Below are positions 42,779 to 51,722 of a stretch of 64,000 bases of DNA, one piece after another; positions within the stretch are counted from its first letter, which is position 1, and each line of letters opens with the position of its first letter. The position numbers were made by a program, and so were the translations under genes. The stretch is taken from contig CAVVPZ010000009.1 of NCBI GenBank assembly GCA_963750255.1, positions 124,001 through 188,000 of the forward strand, given 5' to 3'. A model generated the notes under the pieces. That model was given only the letters and a program-made list of their open reading frames with translations, searched no databases and had not been told where the DNA came from. The stretch is from DATLED01 sp963750255 (GTDB lineage Bacteria > Actinomycetota > Acidimicrobiia > Acidimicrobiales > CADCTF01).

Positions 42779-43669
42779 ATGACGGGAATCTGCGATGGAC
42801 GGGTCGTGATCGTGACGGGCGCTGGGCGTGGCATCGGGCGGGAGGAAGCGCTGTTGTTCGCGGCCGAAGGGGCCAAGGTGGTGGTCAACGACTACGGCGT
42901 CGACCTCGACGGCGGCGGCCCAAGAGCGAGGTGGCCGAGTCGGTGGTCGCCGAGATCGAAGCCATGGGCGGCGAGGCGGTGGCGAACGGCGACGACATCG
43001 TCCGACTGGGAGGGGTCGCAGCGCCTCGATCAACCTGGCGGTCGAGACCTTCGGCGGTCTCGACACGCTGGTCAACAACGCCGGCATCCTCCGCGACCGG
43101 ATGCTCGTCAACATGACCGAGGAGGAGTGGGACGCGGTCATCCGGGTCCACCTCAAGGGCACGTTCTGCACCACCCGCTGGGCGGCGGCGTACTGGCGGG
43201 AGCGGATCAAGGCGGGCGAGACGAACGAGGCGCGCGTGGTCAACACGTCGTCGGGGTCAGGCCTCTACGGCAACCCGGGCAGAGCAACTACGGCGCGGCC
43301 AAGTCGGGCATCGCCTCGTTCTCGGTCATCGTGGCCAAGGAACTGGCCCGCTACGGCGTGACGGTCAACGCCATCGCTCCCGGCGCCCGCACCCGGATGA
43401 CGCTGAGCGTGCCTCGCCCCGGCGCGGCCGCTCCCGCCGAGGTGCCGGCTGACGAATTCGACCGCCGCGACCCGGCCAACGTCGCGCCGCTGGTCGTCTG
43501 GCTCGGGGGGTCCACATCGGGCGAGGTCACCGGACAGGTGTTCAATGTCGCCGGCGGGATGATCGGCGTGGCCGAGAACTGGCGGCGGGGCCCGTCGCGC
43601 GACAAGGGCGACCGCTGGTCTCCGGCCGAGGTCGGCGACGTGGTGCCGGCCCTCCTGGCCGAGGTCTGA
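42779..43669 (+). CDS. short-chain dehydrogenase/reductase (17-beta-HSD4-like), three or more frameshifts
   Basis: The cofactor motif VVIVTGAGRGIGREEALLFA, NDYGVDLDGGG, LDTLVNNAGILRDRMLVNMT, VVNTSSGSGLYG and the catalytic SNYGAAKSGIASFSVIVAKE region define an SDR of the peroxisomal-multifunctional-enzyme type. Such enzymes commonly oxidise 3-hydroxyacyl-CoA. The long C-terminal tail (VFNVAGGMIGVAENWRRGPS, then WSPAEVGDVVPALLAEV) is usual for this subgroup. Breaks near 42922, 43015 and 43281 divide the N-terminal half. TAGGTT (42766-42771) lies 7 nt before ATG 42779. It ends in a convergent hairpin with the acyl-CoA dehydrogenase. Confidence 0.87.
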   Translation: MTGICDGRVVIVTGAGRGIGREEALLFAAEGAKVVVNDYGVDLDGGGPRARWPSRWSPRSKPWAARRWRTATTSSDWEGSQRLDQPGGRDLRRSRHAGQQRRHPPRPDARQHDRGGVGRGHPGPPQGHVLHHPLGGGVLAGADQGGRDERGARGQHVVGVRPLRQPGQSNYGAAKSGIASFSVIVAKELARYGVTVNAIAPGARTRMTLSVPRPGAAAPAEVPADEFDRRDPANVAPLVVWLGGSTSGEVTGQVFNVAGGMIGVAENWRRGPSRDKGDRWSPAEVGDVVPALLAEV

Positions 43670-43686
43670 CCAACCACCCTCCCTTT

Positions 43687-43726
43687 GGGCGCATCGAGTC
43701 CACGCTGTGCGTGGACTCATGCGCCC
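43687..43726. terminator. bidirectional hairpin between convergent genes
   Basis: GGGCGCAT (43687-43694) and GAGTCCACGC (43696-43705) pair with GCGTGGACTC (43709-43718) and ATGCGCCC (43719-43726). There is one bulged C at 43695 and a TGT loop. It lies between the SDR stop at 43669 and the convergent dehydrogenase stop at 43733, so it most likely ends both transcripts. Confidence 0.75.
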
Positions 43727-43732
43727 CAGTTG

Positions 43733-44984
43733 TCAGCTGGTGCGGGTCTCCCGGAAGGGCACGTCGCGATCGACCGAGGGCTCTTTCGGGAGCCCGAGGA
43801 CGCGCTCGCCGATGATGTTGCGCTGCACCTCGTCGGTCCCGCCTGCGATCGACGAGGACTGGATGCGCAGCGCCATCTGTTGAAAGCGGCCACCGGCGGG
43901 CGCGTCGTCGCCGACGAGCATCCCCGACGGCCCCTCGATGGCCAGCGAAAGGTCGCGGGCTCGCCGGCCCAACTCGGCCGACAACAACTTGCCCGTCGAC
44001 ACTTCGGGGCCGGGCATCTTGCCCTTGGCCGCTGCCGCCCGCATGCGGAGCGTGCTCATTCGGTGCGCCTCCGACAGGGAATACATCGACGCCAGCCGGT
44101 CCCGCAGTACGGGCTCGCCAACCCGCCCCAGCTCCCGGGCCAGGTCGATCACCGACGACACCGATCCGGCGGTCATCGCCGCCTGCTGCTCGCCGGCCCG
44201 CTGTCGGGCGGCGGCCCGCAGTTCGCTGATGGGCCGGTCGAGCATGCCGTTCTTCTCGCCCGGCGCGCCGACGCCAGACATCCCGGCCCGGCCCCGCCGA
44301 TGCCTTGGCGCTCGTAGGCCAACGTCGAGACAGGCCACCATCCACCCGTCGTTCGAACGAGCCGACGAGGCGTCGTGGGACACGACGGCGTCGGTGAAGA
44401 ACACCTCGTTGAACGTCGCCCCGCCGTCCATCTGCTTCAGGGGCCGGACCTCGACGCCGGGCTGATCCATGTCGATGATGAAGTAGGTGATGCCCCGGTG
44501 CTTGGGCTACGTCGGGGTCGGTCCGGGCCACGAGCATGCCGCGGTCGGTGCTGCCGGCGCCCGACGTCCACACCTTCTGGCCGTTGACGATCCACTCGTC
44601 GCCGTCGCGGATCGGCCGTGGTCTGCAGCGCCGGCCAGGTCGGAGCCGGCCTCTGGCTCGCTGAAGAGCTGGCACCACGAGCCTCGATGCCCGAGGCCAG
44701 GGCGGAGCACCAACCGCTCCGTTGCTCCTCGGTGCCGTGTTCGAGCACGACGGGCCGCCCATCATCTGGCCCAGGCCACCGGGGGCGCCGATGGCGTCGG
44801 CTGCGGCCAGGGCCTCGCCGATTTCGCGGGCCTCGCCTTGGGTTGCCCCGCAGCGCCGTAGCCCATGGGGAACGACGGAAAGGCGTAGCCGGCGCCAGCC
44901 AACTGGCCCCACCACTCGCGAAGTGTGAGGACCGGGAGTCCAGGTCTCGGACACCCACGCCGCTGCTTGTTCGACCACGCCCAT
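43733..44984 (-). CDS. acyl-CoA dehydrogenase, several frameshifts
   Basis: The C-terminal ~245 residues are intact in one frame: PGVEVRPLKQMDGGATFNEV, FFTDAVVSHDASSARSNDGW and GGTDEVQRNIIGERVLGLPK. The N-terminal half is spread over two other frames and includes MGVVEQAAAWVSETWTP, LAAADAIGAPGGLGQMMGGP, SWCQLFSEPEAGSDLAG and DGDEWIVNGQKVWTSGAGS. Together they form a ~410-aa acyl-CoA dehydrogenase. In the middle, DVGLRAPRHRRGRAGMSGV where similar enzymes read ERQ...G-type sequence is probably another damaged stretch. Convergent with the SDR; downstream of the serine hydrolase on the same strand. Confidence 0.83.
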
Positions 44985-45041
44985 CTCGCTCCCCCCGGAC
45001 TCGTTCGCCTCGACGCCCGCGACGGTAGCTTCCCCTGATGT

Positions 45042-46190
45042 TCAGGCGCTCACGGTCGAATCCACCGGGATTTCTTTTTCCGGCCGGGGGAGGCGGGTCG
45101 CCGAGGCCGGTGTCCTCGTAGATGGCGTCGGAGACGGCGGCGAGGCGGGCGTAGTGGCGATCGGTCCCCGGCATCCCGTTGGTCTGGAAGGCGACCACGA
45201 GGTGGTGCTGCGGGTCGCAGTAGGCGATGGAGGACTGGGCCCCGCCGTGGCCGAAAACCCGGCGCGAGGAGTGCCGACCGTGCGAGCTCGAGTCGATGCC
45301 GAGGCCGAGGCCCCAGTCGAGGGTGATCCCGAACGTCTCGTCGAAGATCCCGACGCGGTGCCGCGCCGTGACCGCCTCGACCGTCTGCCGGCCGAGGAGG
45401 CGCACGCCGTCTCGCTCGCCATGCCCGTCGAGCATCTCGTAGAGGCGGGCCAGCTGACGCATGGGGCCCCGCCCTCCGCCGCCGGGCGAGCAGCGGGTCG
45501 AGCGAGCCCAGGGAGTCGAGTTGGGTGAGTGGGATGGCGGACCCGCCGGCGGTGTGGTGCATGGTGCCGACGCGCTCGCCGTAGGCCTCCGCCGCTTCGA
45601 TGGGCATGCCGACCCAGCAGTCGTCCATCCCGAGGGGGACGAACACCTCGTCGCGCACGTATTGGGAGTAGAAGCGACCGTCGACCCGGCGCAGGACTTC
45701 GGCGAGGATCGTCATCCCGCACGTGAGGTGGTAGCCGGCTCGTTCGCCCGGCACCCAACCCTCTTCCTGAGTCGACGGCGCAGATACCGGCGATGACCTC
45801 GTGCCAGTTGGCCTCGGGCTCCTTTGCCGAGCTGGTGACCGCGTCGCCAGCCCGGAAGCCTGCGGTGTGGGTGAGGCAGTGGCGGATGGTGATGGCGTCC
45901 TTGCCGTTGACCCCGAACTCGGGGATGTAGGTGGCGATGCGGTCGTCGAGGTCGATCTGGCCTTGCTCCCACAACTGCGCCATCGACACAGCCACGGTGG
46001 CCTTGGTCATCGAGAACCAGATCACCATCTGATCGGGCGTCATCGGCCTGCCTGTGCGGGCTTCGCCGACGGCGCCGTCGGCGATCACCTCGCCGTCGAG
46101 CGACACGTACAACTGGGCGCCGAGGTGGAGGCCCTCGGCGATCCCGGCTTCGATCACCTTGGTCGTACGGGGCACGGCAGTCAGCGTCAT
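45042..46190 (-). CDS. serine hydrolase (beta-lactamase/class C-like), frameshifted
   Basis: ~380 aa after joining. The SxxK motif is WFSMTKATVAVSMAQLW, followed by LDDRIATYIPEFGVNGKDAI and LTHTAGFRAGD in the first frame. EVLRRVDGRFYSQYVRDEVF and LGMDDCWVGMPIEAAEAYGE are in a second. The KTG-like HGG box RRVFGHGGAQSSIAYCDPQH is in a third. Breaks lie near 45775 and 45480, plus one in an AAAAAGAAA run near 45075. Such proteins hydrolyse esters or peptides; many actinobacterial members sit beside acyl-CoA genes without known substrate. ATG 46190 is 8 nt after TACGCT on the minus strand, sharing bases with the divergent -10 box. Confidence 0.8.
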   Translation of the reverse strand: MTLTAVPRTTKVIEAGIAEGLHLGAQLYVSLDGEVIADGAVGEARTGRPMTPDQMVIWFSMTKATVAVSMAQLWEQGQIDLDDRIATYIPEFGVNGKDAITIRHCLTHTAGFRAGDAVTSSAKEPEANWHEVIAGICAVDSGRGLGAGRTSRLPPHVRDDDPRRSPAPGRRSLLLPIRARRGVRPPRDGRLLGRHAHRSGGGLRRARRHHAPHRRRVRHPTHPTRLPGLARPAARPAAEGGAPCVSWPASTRCSTGMASETACASSAGRRSRRSRRGTASGSSTRRSGSPSTGASASASTRARTVGTPRAGFSATAGPSPPSPTATRSTTSWSPSRPTGCRGPIATTPASPPSPTPSTRTPASATRLPRPEKEIPVDSTVSA

Positions 46191-46198
46191 GGTCGCCG

Positions 46199-46208
46199 AG
46201 CGTAGATT
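46199..46208. promoter_or_regulatory. overlapping divergent leaderless -10 boxes
   Basis: In AGCGTAGATT, TAGATT (46203-46208) is 7 nt before ATG 46216 on the plus strand. TACGCT (complement of 46199-46204) is 8 nt before ATG 46190 on the minus strand. The two boxes share the TA pair, so one polymerase position should block the other. Confidence 0.6.
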
Positions 46209-46215
46209 CCAGAGC

Positions 46216-47373
46216 ATGGACTTCGAACTGCCCGGTGAAGACGACCCCCGTCGCGTCGAGGTGCGGGAGTGGCTCGCAGCCAACCCCTCCCCGACCGGGC
46301 GGCAGTTGGCCGAGGCCGGCTACGTGGTGCCGCACTGGCCCGCACCGTGGGGCAAGGGGGCCGACCCCGTCCACCAGCTGATCATCGACGAGGAGCTCCG
46401 CTCGGCCCGGGTTTCTCGGCCCGGCAACGTCATCGGCATCGGGTGGGCGGGCCCCACCATCGTGCACGCCGGCACGCAGGCGCAGAAGGAGCGCTACCTC
46501 TGGCCCATCCTCTCCGGCGAGGAGATCTGGTGTCAGCTCTTCAGCGAGCCCGGCGCCGGGTCAGACCTGGCCAACCTCGGCACCCGGGCCATCAAGGACG
46601 GCGACACCTACGTGGTCAACGGACAGAAGATCTGGACGTCGCTGGCGCACAACTCGAAGTTCGGAATCCTGATCGCCCGGACCAACCCCGACGCACCCAA
46701 GCACAAGGGCGTGTCGTACTTCATCTGTCCGATGGACCTCCCCGGCATCGAGATCCGCCCGATCATCGAGATGACCGGAGGCCACACGTTCAACGAAGTC
46801 TTCTTCGACGAAGTGCGTCTCCCGGCCGAGAACCTCGTCGGCGACGAGCACGAAGGCTGGGGCCTGGCCAAGGTCACCCTCGGCAACGAACGGGTGTCGC
46901 TGTCGGGCGAGGGAGCGTTGTGGGGTCGGGGACCGACCGCCGGCGACCTCGTGGACGCCGTTCGCTCGGGTGAGATCCCGGGCCGGGACGACCCCTTGGC
47001 CCGCCAGCGTCTGGCGTCGGTCTACACCGAGGCCGAAGTCCTCCGCCTCATCCGGCTCCGCACCGTGAGCGCAGCCGTCAAAGGTCGCCCGCCCGGTCCG
47101 GAGGCTTCGGTCCGCAAGGCGCTGTCCGACGAGCACGGCCAACACATCATGGGCGCGGCCAAGGACCTGGCCGGGACGCGCGGCATGCTCACCGAGCCGG
47201 GCGGTATGTGGCACTACGGCTTCTTGTTCGCGCCGGCGTTGACCGTGGGCGGCGGCACTTCTGAGGTTCAACGGAACATCATCGGCGAGCGTGTTCTGGA
47301 TCTGCCGCACGACATCGACGTCGAAGCCGGTCAGACTTGGAGCGAGGCTCGGGCCAAAGGCGCCCGCGCCTGA
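46216..47373 (+). CDS. acyl-CoA dehydrogenase family protein
   Basis: 385 residues, intact. WCQLFSEPGAGSDLANLGTR, NGQKIWTSLAHNSKFGILIA, GHTFNEVFFDEVRLPAENLV and the C-terminal GGGTSEVQRNIIGERVLDLP are the family signatures. It parallels the enzyme at 458. An acyl-CoA ligase gene follows after 13 nt with its own SD (GAGGGGG), so the pair is probably one operon that activates an acid and then desaturates it. The leaderless -10 TAGATT overlaps the divergent hydrolase promoter. Confidence 0.95.
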   Translation: MDFELPGEDDPRRVEVREWLAANPSPTGRQLAEAGYVVPHWPAPWGKGADPVHQLIIDEELRSARVSRPGNVIGIGWAGPTIVHAGTQAQKERYLWPILSGEEIWCQLFSEPGAGSDLANLGTRAIKDGDTYVVNGQKIWTSLAHNSKFGILIARTNPDAPKHKGVSYFICPMDLPGIEIRPIIEMTGGHTFNEVFFDEVRLPAENLVGDEHEGWGLAKVTLGNERVSLSGEGALWGRGPTAGDLVDAVRSGEIPGRDDPLARQRLASVYTEAEVLRLIRLRTVSAAVKGRPPGPEASVRKALSDEHGQHIMGAAKDLAGTRGMLTEPGGMWHYGFLFAPALTVGGGTSEVQRNIIGERVLDLPHDIDVEAGQTWSEARAKGARA

Positions 47374-47386
47374 GGGGGATTCCGAC

Positions 47387-48969
47387 GTGGCCATCACCGA
47401 CCTGGCAGCGATCGTCCGGACGCACGGCGCCGAGCGCCCCGATCGGACCGCCATCGTCTATGAGGACCGCGAGATCACGTGGCGAGACCTCGACCAACGC
47501 TCCAACGCCGTGGCCGCCGGCCTGGCCGCTGCCGGTGTCGGCGCCCAGGCTCGCGTGGCCCGCATCGACAAGAACGACCCCACCTATTACGAAATGCTCT
47601 TCGGCGCGGCCAAGGGCAACGGCGTGCTGGTCGACGTCAACTGGCGCCTGGCCGCACCCGAGATGGTGCAGATCGTCAACGACGCCCAGGCCCAGGTCTT
47701 GTTCGTCGGAGCCGACTTCGCCCCGCTGCTCGACAAGATCGAGCCCGAGCTGACCACGGTCGAGACGATCATTGTCTTGGGCGACGGCACCGGCATCGTG
47801 TTGGGCGAGGGCACGGGCCATGACTCGTACGAGGACTGGATCGCCCGGACCGCCGGAGCCGCCGATCCCGGCGTCGTACCCGATGGTGACGACGTCGCCC
47901 TCCAGCTCTACACGTCGGGCACGACCGGCCTGCCCAAGGGCGTGATGCTCACGAACGACAACTTGTTCTCCTTCGTCACCGAAGTGGCGCCGGCGTGGGG
48001 CTTCACCGGGGATTCGGTGTCGATCGTGGTGATGCCCCTGTTCCACATCGCCGGCGGCGGCTGGTCGATCGCCAGCATGGTCATGGCGGCCAAGTGCGTC
48101 CTGCTCCGCGACGTCGACCCCACGCTCATCCTCCGCAAGGTCGAGGAGGAGCGGGTCACCCACGCCATCTTCGTGCCCGCCGTGCTCCAGTTCCTGCTCA
48201 TCACGCCCACGCTGGCCACAACCGACCTGTCGAGCTTCGAGCTCATCGTCTACGGCGCGTCGCCGATCACCGAGAACGTGCTGCGGGGCTCGATGGACGC
48301 CTTCGGCTGCGAGTTCATCCAGGTGTACGGGCTCACCGAGACGACCGGGGCCTGCATCCAGCTCGACGGCGACGACCACGACCCCGACAACCGCCCGGAG
48401 CTGCTCCGCTCGTGCGGCAAGCCCTACCCCTGGGTCGAGGTGCGCATCGTCGGCGACGACGGCGAGGACGTGCCCGAGGGCGAGGTCGGGGAGTTGTGGA
48501 TCCGGTCGGTCCAGGTCATGAAGGGCTACTGGAACAAGCCCGAGGACACGGCGGCCGCCCTCACCGACGACGGCTGGTTCAAGACCGGGCGACGCCGGCT
48601 ACTGGCGCGACGGCTACCTCTACCTCCACGACCGGGTCAAGGACATGATCGTGTCGGGCGGCGAGAACGTGTACCCGGCCGAGGTCGAGAACGCCCTCAT
48701 GGCCCACCCGGACGTGGCCGACGTCGGCGTCATCGGCGTCCCCGACGACAGGTGGGGCGAGGCCGTGCAAGGCCATCGTGGTGAAGGCCGAGGGGTCCGA
48801 CCCGACAGCCCAGGAACTCATCGCCTTTGCTCGCGAGCGGCTGGCCGGGTTCAAGTGTCCCAAGTCGGTGTCGTTCGCCGAGGCGCTGCCCCGCAACCCG
48901 TCGGGCAAGATCCTCAAGCGCGAACTGCGCCAGCCCTACTGGGAGGGTCGGGAGCGCCAGATCAACTGA
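47387..48969 (+). CDS. AMP-binding acyl-CoA synthetase, two apparent 1-nt insertions
   Basis: ~525 aa. VAITDLAAIVRTHGAERPDR opens the protein; LYTSGTTGLPKGVMLTNDNL is the P-loop, followed by PLFHIAGGGWSIASMVMAAK, QVYGLTETTGACIQLDGDDH and the hinge region VQVMKGYWNKPED. The first break near 48593 (ACCGGGCGAC for ACCGGCGAC) joins to GYWRDGYLYLHDRVKDMIVS, then GGENVYPAEVENALMAHPDV. The second near 48770 (GTGCAAGG for GTGAAGG) joins to RNPSGKILKRELRQPYWEG, with the catalytic Lys. GTG 47387 has a GAGGGGG ribosome site. Overlaps the convergent reductase by 8 nt. Confidence 0.92.
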
Positions 48970-50199
48970 CCCGGGAGCCCCGATAGGCGCCGGGTCCGGT
49001 GAGCATGCGCCGGTGCCAACGCGCCGGGGTGCCCAGCACGGCGCGGGGGTAGTCCTCGAAGAGCCACCGACCGAAGTTCCGGCGGGTCCAGTCGGAGGTG
49101 CCGGCGACGCGTACGGCGAGGTCGGCGCCGAACCGGTGCGCGAGCGCCTTCGACAGGGTTGCGGCCAAGCGGTGGTCGACGGCCAAGCCGGCGATCACGG
49201 CGCGTTCGTAGCGGGCGGCGGCCCGCCGCGGTCGGCCGAGCCGGCAGCCACGATGGCGTCGGCGGCGAGGATGCCGGTCTCCAGCGCTTGGCCGATGCCC
49301 TCGCCCGTCATCGGGTCGGTGGCCCGGGCGGCATCCCCCACGAACAGCACCCGTCCGTCGCCGCCGTGCAAGGCCGTCTGGTCGACCCGCGCAGGGATGG
49401 GCCATGCCTTGTGGGCCGACTCGGGGGTGGCGTCGGGACCGAGGACCTCGGTGATGTGGGGGCGGCGAAGGAGGTCGGTCCACTGGGACTTCATCGACCT
49501 GGTGGGCTCGCCGGGCTGGCGGAGGATGCCGAATCCCACGTTGGCCCGTCCGCTGCCGAGGGGGAACGACCACGCGTAGCCCGGCAACAGGTCGTCGTCG
49601 AACCACACCCACAAGCCTTCGGCTGCCCTCGGGCCCACCGAGTGGAAGTACTGCCGGAAGGCGTGCCACTCGCCGAGGTATCCGACGCCGTCGGCGTCGA
49701 CCGGGAGGAGCGTCTTTCGCAGCGGCGACCACATCCCGTCGGCGGCGATCGACGAAGCGGGCTTCGACGGCGCCGAGATGCTCGACGTCGAGCACGACCC
49801 GGTCGGCTTGCGCCTCCACACCGAGCACGGCCGAGCCCTCGTAAACGGTGACGCCGGAGCGGCGGGCGACGTCGAGAAAGGCGGCGTCGAGTTCCTGGCG
49901 GCGGGCGACGACGGCGTAGGTGCCGCGCTCGCGGGGGAGGGGGAACGTCGACCAACTGACCGGACGGGGCCCGGACGTGCACGTCGTCCACCGCGCGTCC
50001 AACTCGGCACGGCGGCGGGGTCGAGGCCGAGTCCCTCGAAGCGCCGGAGGGCGCCCGTGGTCAATCCGTCGCCGCAGCACTTGTCCCGCGGGAACTTCGC
50101 CTTGTCGACCAGCACGACCCGCCGGCCGGCCCGGGCCAGGGTGATGGCCGCGGCTACCCCCGCCGGGCCACCGCCGGCCACGAGCACGTCGGCGATCAC
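48962..50199 (-). CDS. geranylgeranyl reductase-family FAD-dependent oxidoreductase, several frameshifts
   Basis: ~410 aa. VIADVLVAGGGPAGVAAAIT is the FAD motif, with KFPRDKCCGDGLTTGALRRF typical of geranylgeranyl reductases. AADGMWSPLRKTLL and YLGEWHAFRQYFHSVGPRAA follow in another frame. GRVLFVGDAARATDPMTGEG, then IGQALETGILAADAI, is the second FAD block. RRNFGRWLFEDYPRAVLGTP closes the protein. Breaks fall near 50020, 49750 and 49220. Such enzymes saturate isoprenoid chains (menaquinone, phytyl or archaeal-type lipids); the exact substrate is unknown. GTG 50199 overlaps the epimerase stop by 4 nt (GTGA), so the two are coupled. Confidence 0.85.
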
Positions 50200-51105
50200 T
50201 TCTCCAGCACGGCCCGCAGCGCCGCTTCGACGTCGGCGTACTCGAATCGGTACCCGGATGCTTCGGCAACGGTGGGCAGCACCCGTTGGCCGGCCAGGAT
50301 CACCTCCTCGGTGAGTTGGCCACCCATGAGCAGGGAGAGTGCGAACTTCGGCACCGGGAGCACCGTCGGCCGGCCGAGCACGCGCCCGGCGGCCTTGACC
50401 ACCTCGGCGTTGGTGGCAGGGTTCGGGGCGGTGGCGTTGAGCGGACCGGACACCGAGTTCGTGCACAAGGCATGGACGATGAGGCCCACCTCGTCGGCCA
50501 GGCTGACCCAGCTCCACCACTGGTCGCCACGCCCGAGCTTTCCACCTACGCCGAGCTTGAGGAACGGCAGCATGCGTCCCATCGCGCCGCCCGATCCGGA
50601 CGAGCACGATGCCGGTGCGGAGATGGACGGTGCGGATGCCGGCCTCCTCCGCCGCTGCGGTCGCCGCCTCCCAGGCCACGCACACCTCGGCCAAGAAGCC
50701 GGCGCCGGCGGCGCTGGCCTCGGTGAGGATCTCATCGCCCCGCAGTCCGTAGTAGCCGACTGCCGAACCAGAGACGAACACGGCCGGCCTGGGGTCGAGT
50801 CCGGCGATGGTCTCAGCCAGCAGGCGAGTTCCGCGGACGCGACTGTCGCGGATCTTGCGCTTCTGTTCGTCGCTCCAACGCTTCTCGCCGATGCCCTCAC
50901 CCGCGAGGTGGACGACGCCGTCGATCGGTCCGACCGAACGCACCGCCGCGAGGTCGACCGACCCGGCGCCGATGTCCCAGGAGACTTCGTCGCCCCCATG
51001 GCTGGCCTGGCGCACCAATCGAATCGGATGGTGGCCGTCGCGGCGCAGCCACGCGATGAGCGCCTCACCGATGAGTCCGGATGATCCGCTGACGAGCACA
51101 CGCAT
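50196..51105 (-). CDS. TIGR01777-type NAD-dependent epimerase/dehydratase, one apparent frameshift
   Basis: ~302 aa. The Rossmann start MRVLVSGSSGLIGEALIAWL, then GVVHLAGEGIGEKRWSDEQK, VSGSAVGYYGLRG and IRTVHLRTGIVLV lie in the first frame. After one extra base near 50595 come LGVGGKLGRGDQWWSWVSLA and LNATAPNPATNAEVVKAAG. The YxxxK residue is in GYYG-type context, as in YfcH/SulA-like proteins of unknown reaction. ATG 51105 is 6 nt after TAGGTT (complement of 51112-51117). A 50-bp palindrome begins 18 nt upstream. Coupled to the downstream reductase. Confidence 0.88.
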
Positions 51106-51122
51106 GCCCGCAACCTACGCCC

Positions 51123-51172
51123 CGTTTTGGGCTTGGTGAGAGCGCGATCGCGCTCTCACCAAGCCCGAAACG
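51123..51172. repeat. 50-nt palindrome, GCGATCGC-centred family (copy 2)
   Basis: 25-nt arms with one mismatch, centred at 51147/51148. The ends are CGTTTTGGGC and GCCCGAAACG, the centre AGAGCGCGATCGCGCTCT, and the arm bases are TTGGTG/CACCAA. It lies 17 nt upstream of the epimerase start and 14 nt after the next gene's end. Confidence 0.9.
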
Positions 51173-51186
51173 GAAGGGTGGAGGGG

Positions 51187-51642
51187 TCAGTAGGTGCCCT
51201 TGATGACGAAATAGGAGCCTCGGATGGTCCCGGCGAGCTTCGATTTCTGCCTGGCGAACTTGAACGCCGAGAGCTCCTCGGGGATCTCCATGCCGTCGGA
51301 CAGTTTGAACCCGACGGCCCGCTTCTTCGGCTCGTCGAGCAGGACGTTGATCGACAGCCCGCTCTCGTAGAAGACGTAGGTCCAGCGGATGCCTTCGACC
51401 TCGAAGCTCGTCGCCTCGAGAGGAGGCGACTCGATCACGATGTCGCGCTCCTCTTTGAGAATCCGGTGAACCCAGGCGATGGCTTTCTTGGCCTTGGCTG
51501 CCGGTTCGACCGTGAAGTCGTGGTCGTACTTGTTCTTGAAGTACCGGGCCTCGTTGGCCCGCAGGCCGGCCAGCGCCGCCGCCACCGGCGACGAGTCCAC
51601 TCCGACGGTCGACACGTTCACGAAATCCACCGTGTAGCTCAT
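51187..51642 (-). CDS. conserved hypothetical protein
   Basis: 151 residues, soluble, with mixed alpha/beta content: MSYTVDFVNVSTVGVDSSPV, RANEARYFKNKYDHDFTVEP, WVHRILKEERDIVIESPPLE, WTYVFYESGLSINVLLDEPK and GTIRGSYFVIKGTY. No known motif recognised. ATG 51642 is 6 nt after TAGGTT (complement of 51649-51654), and palindrome copy 3 begins 18 nt upstream, an arrangement identical to that of the downstream epimerase. Both flanks carry copies of the same palindrome, so this gene could be a mobile or inserted cassette. Confidence 0.75.
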   Translation of the reverse strand: MSYTVDFVNVSTVGVDSSPVAAALAGLRANEARYFKNKYDHDFTVEPAAKAKKAIAWVHRILKEERDIVIESPPLEATSFEVEGIRWTYVFYESGLSINVLLDEPKKRAVGFKLSDGMEIPEELSAFKFARQKSKLAGTIRGSYFVIKGTY

Positions 51643-51659
51643 GCCTGCAACCTAGGCCT

Positions 51660-51709
51660 CGTTTTGGGCTTGGTCAGAGCGCGATCGCGCTCTGACGAAG
51701 CCCAAAACG
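51660..51709. repeat. 50-nt palindrome, GCGATCGC-centred family (copy 3)
   Basis: 25-nt arms with one mismatch, centred at 51684/51685. The ends are CGTTTTGGGC and GCCCAAAACG, with arm bases TTGGTC/GACGAA. It lies 17 nt upstream of the hypothetical protein's start. Compared with copy 2 most arm differences are paired on both sides, which suggests the fold matters. Confidence 0.9.
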
Positions 51710-51722
51710 AAAGGGGGGAGGG

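Noticed and set aside
49195..51105. A 636-codon fusion of the epimerase N-terminus with the GGR-like reductase
   Set aside because: The apparent fusion arises from two frameshifts; each enzyme has its own normal start and stop with a GTGA overlap.
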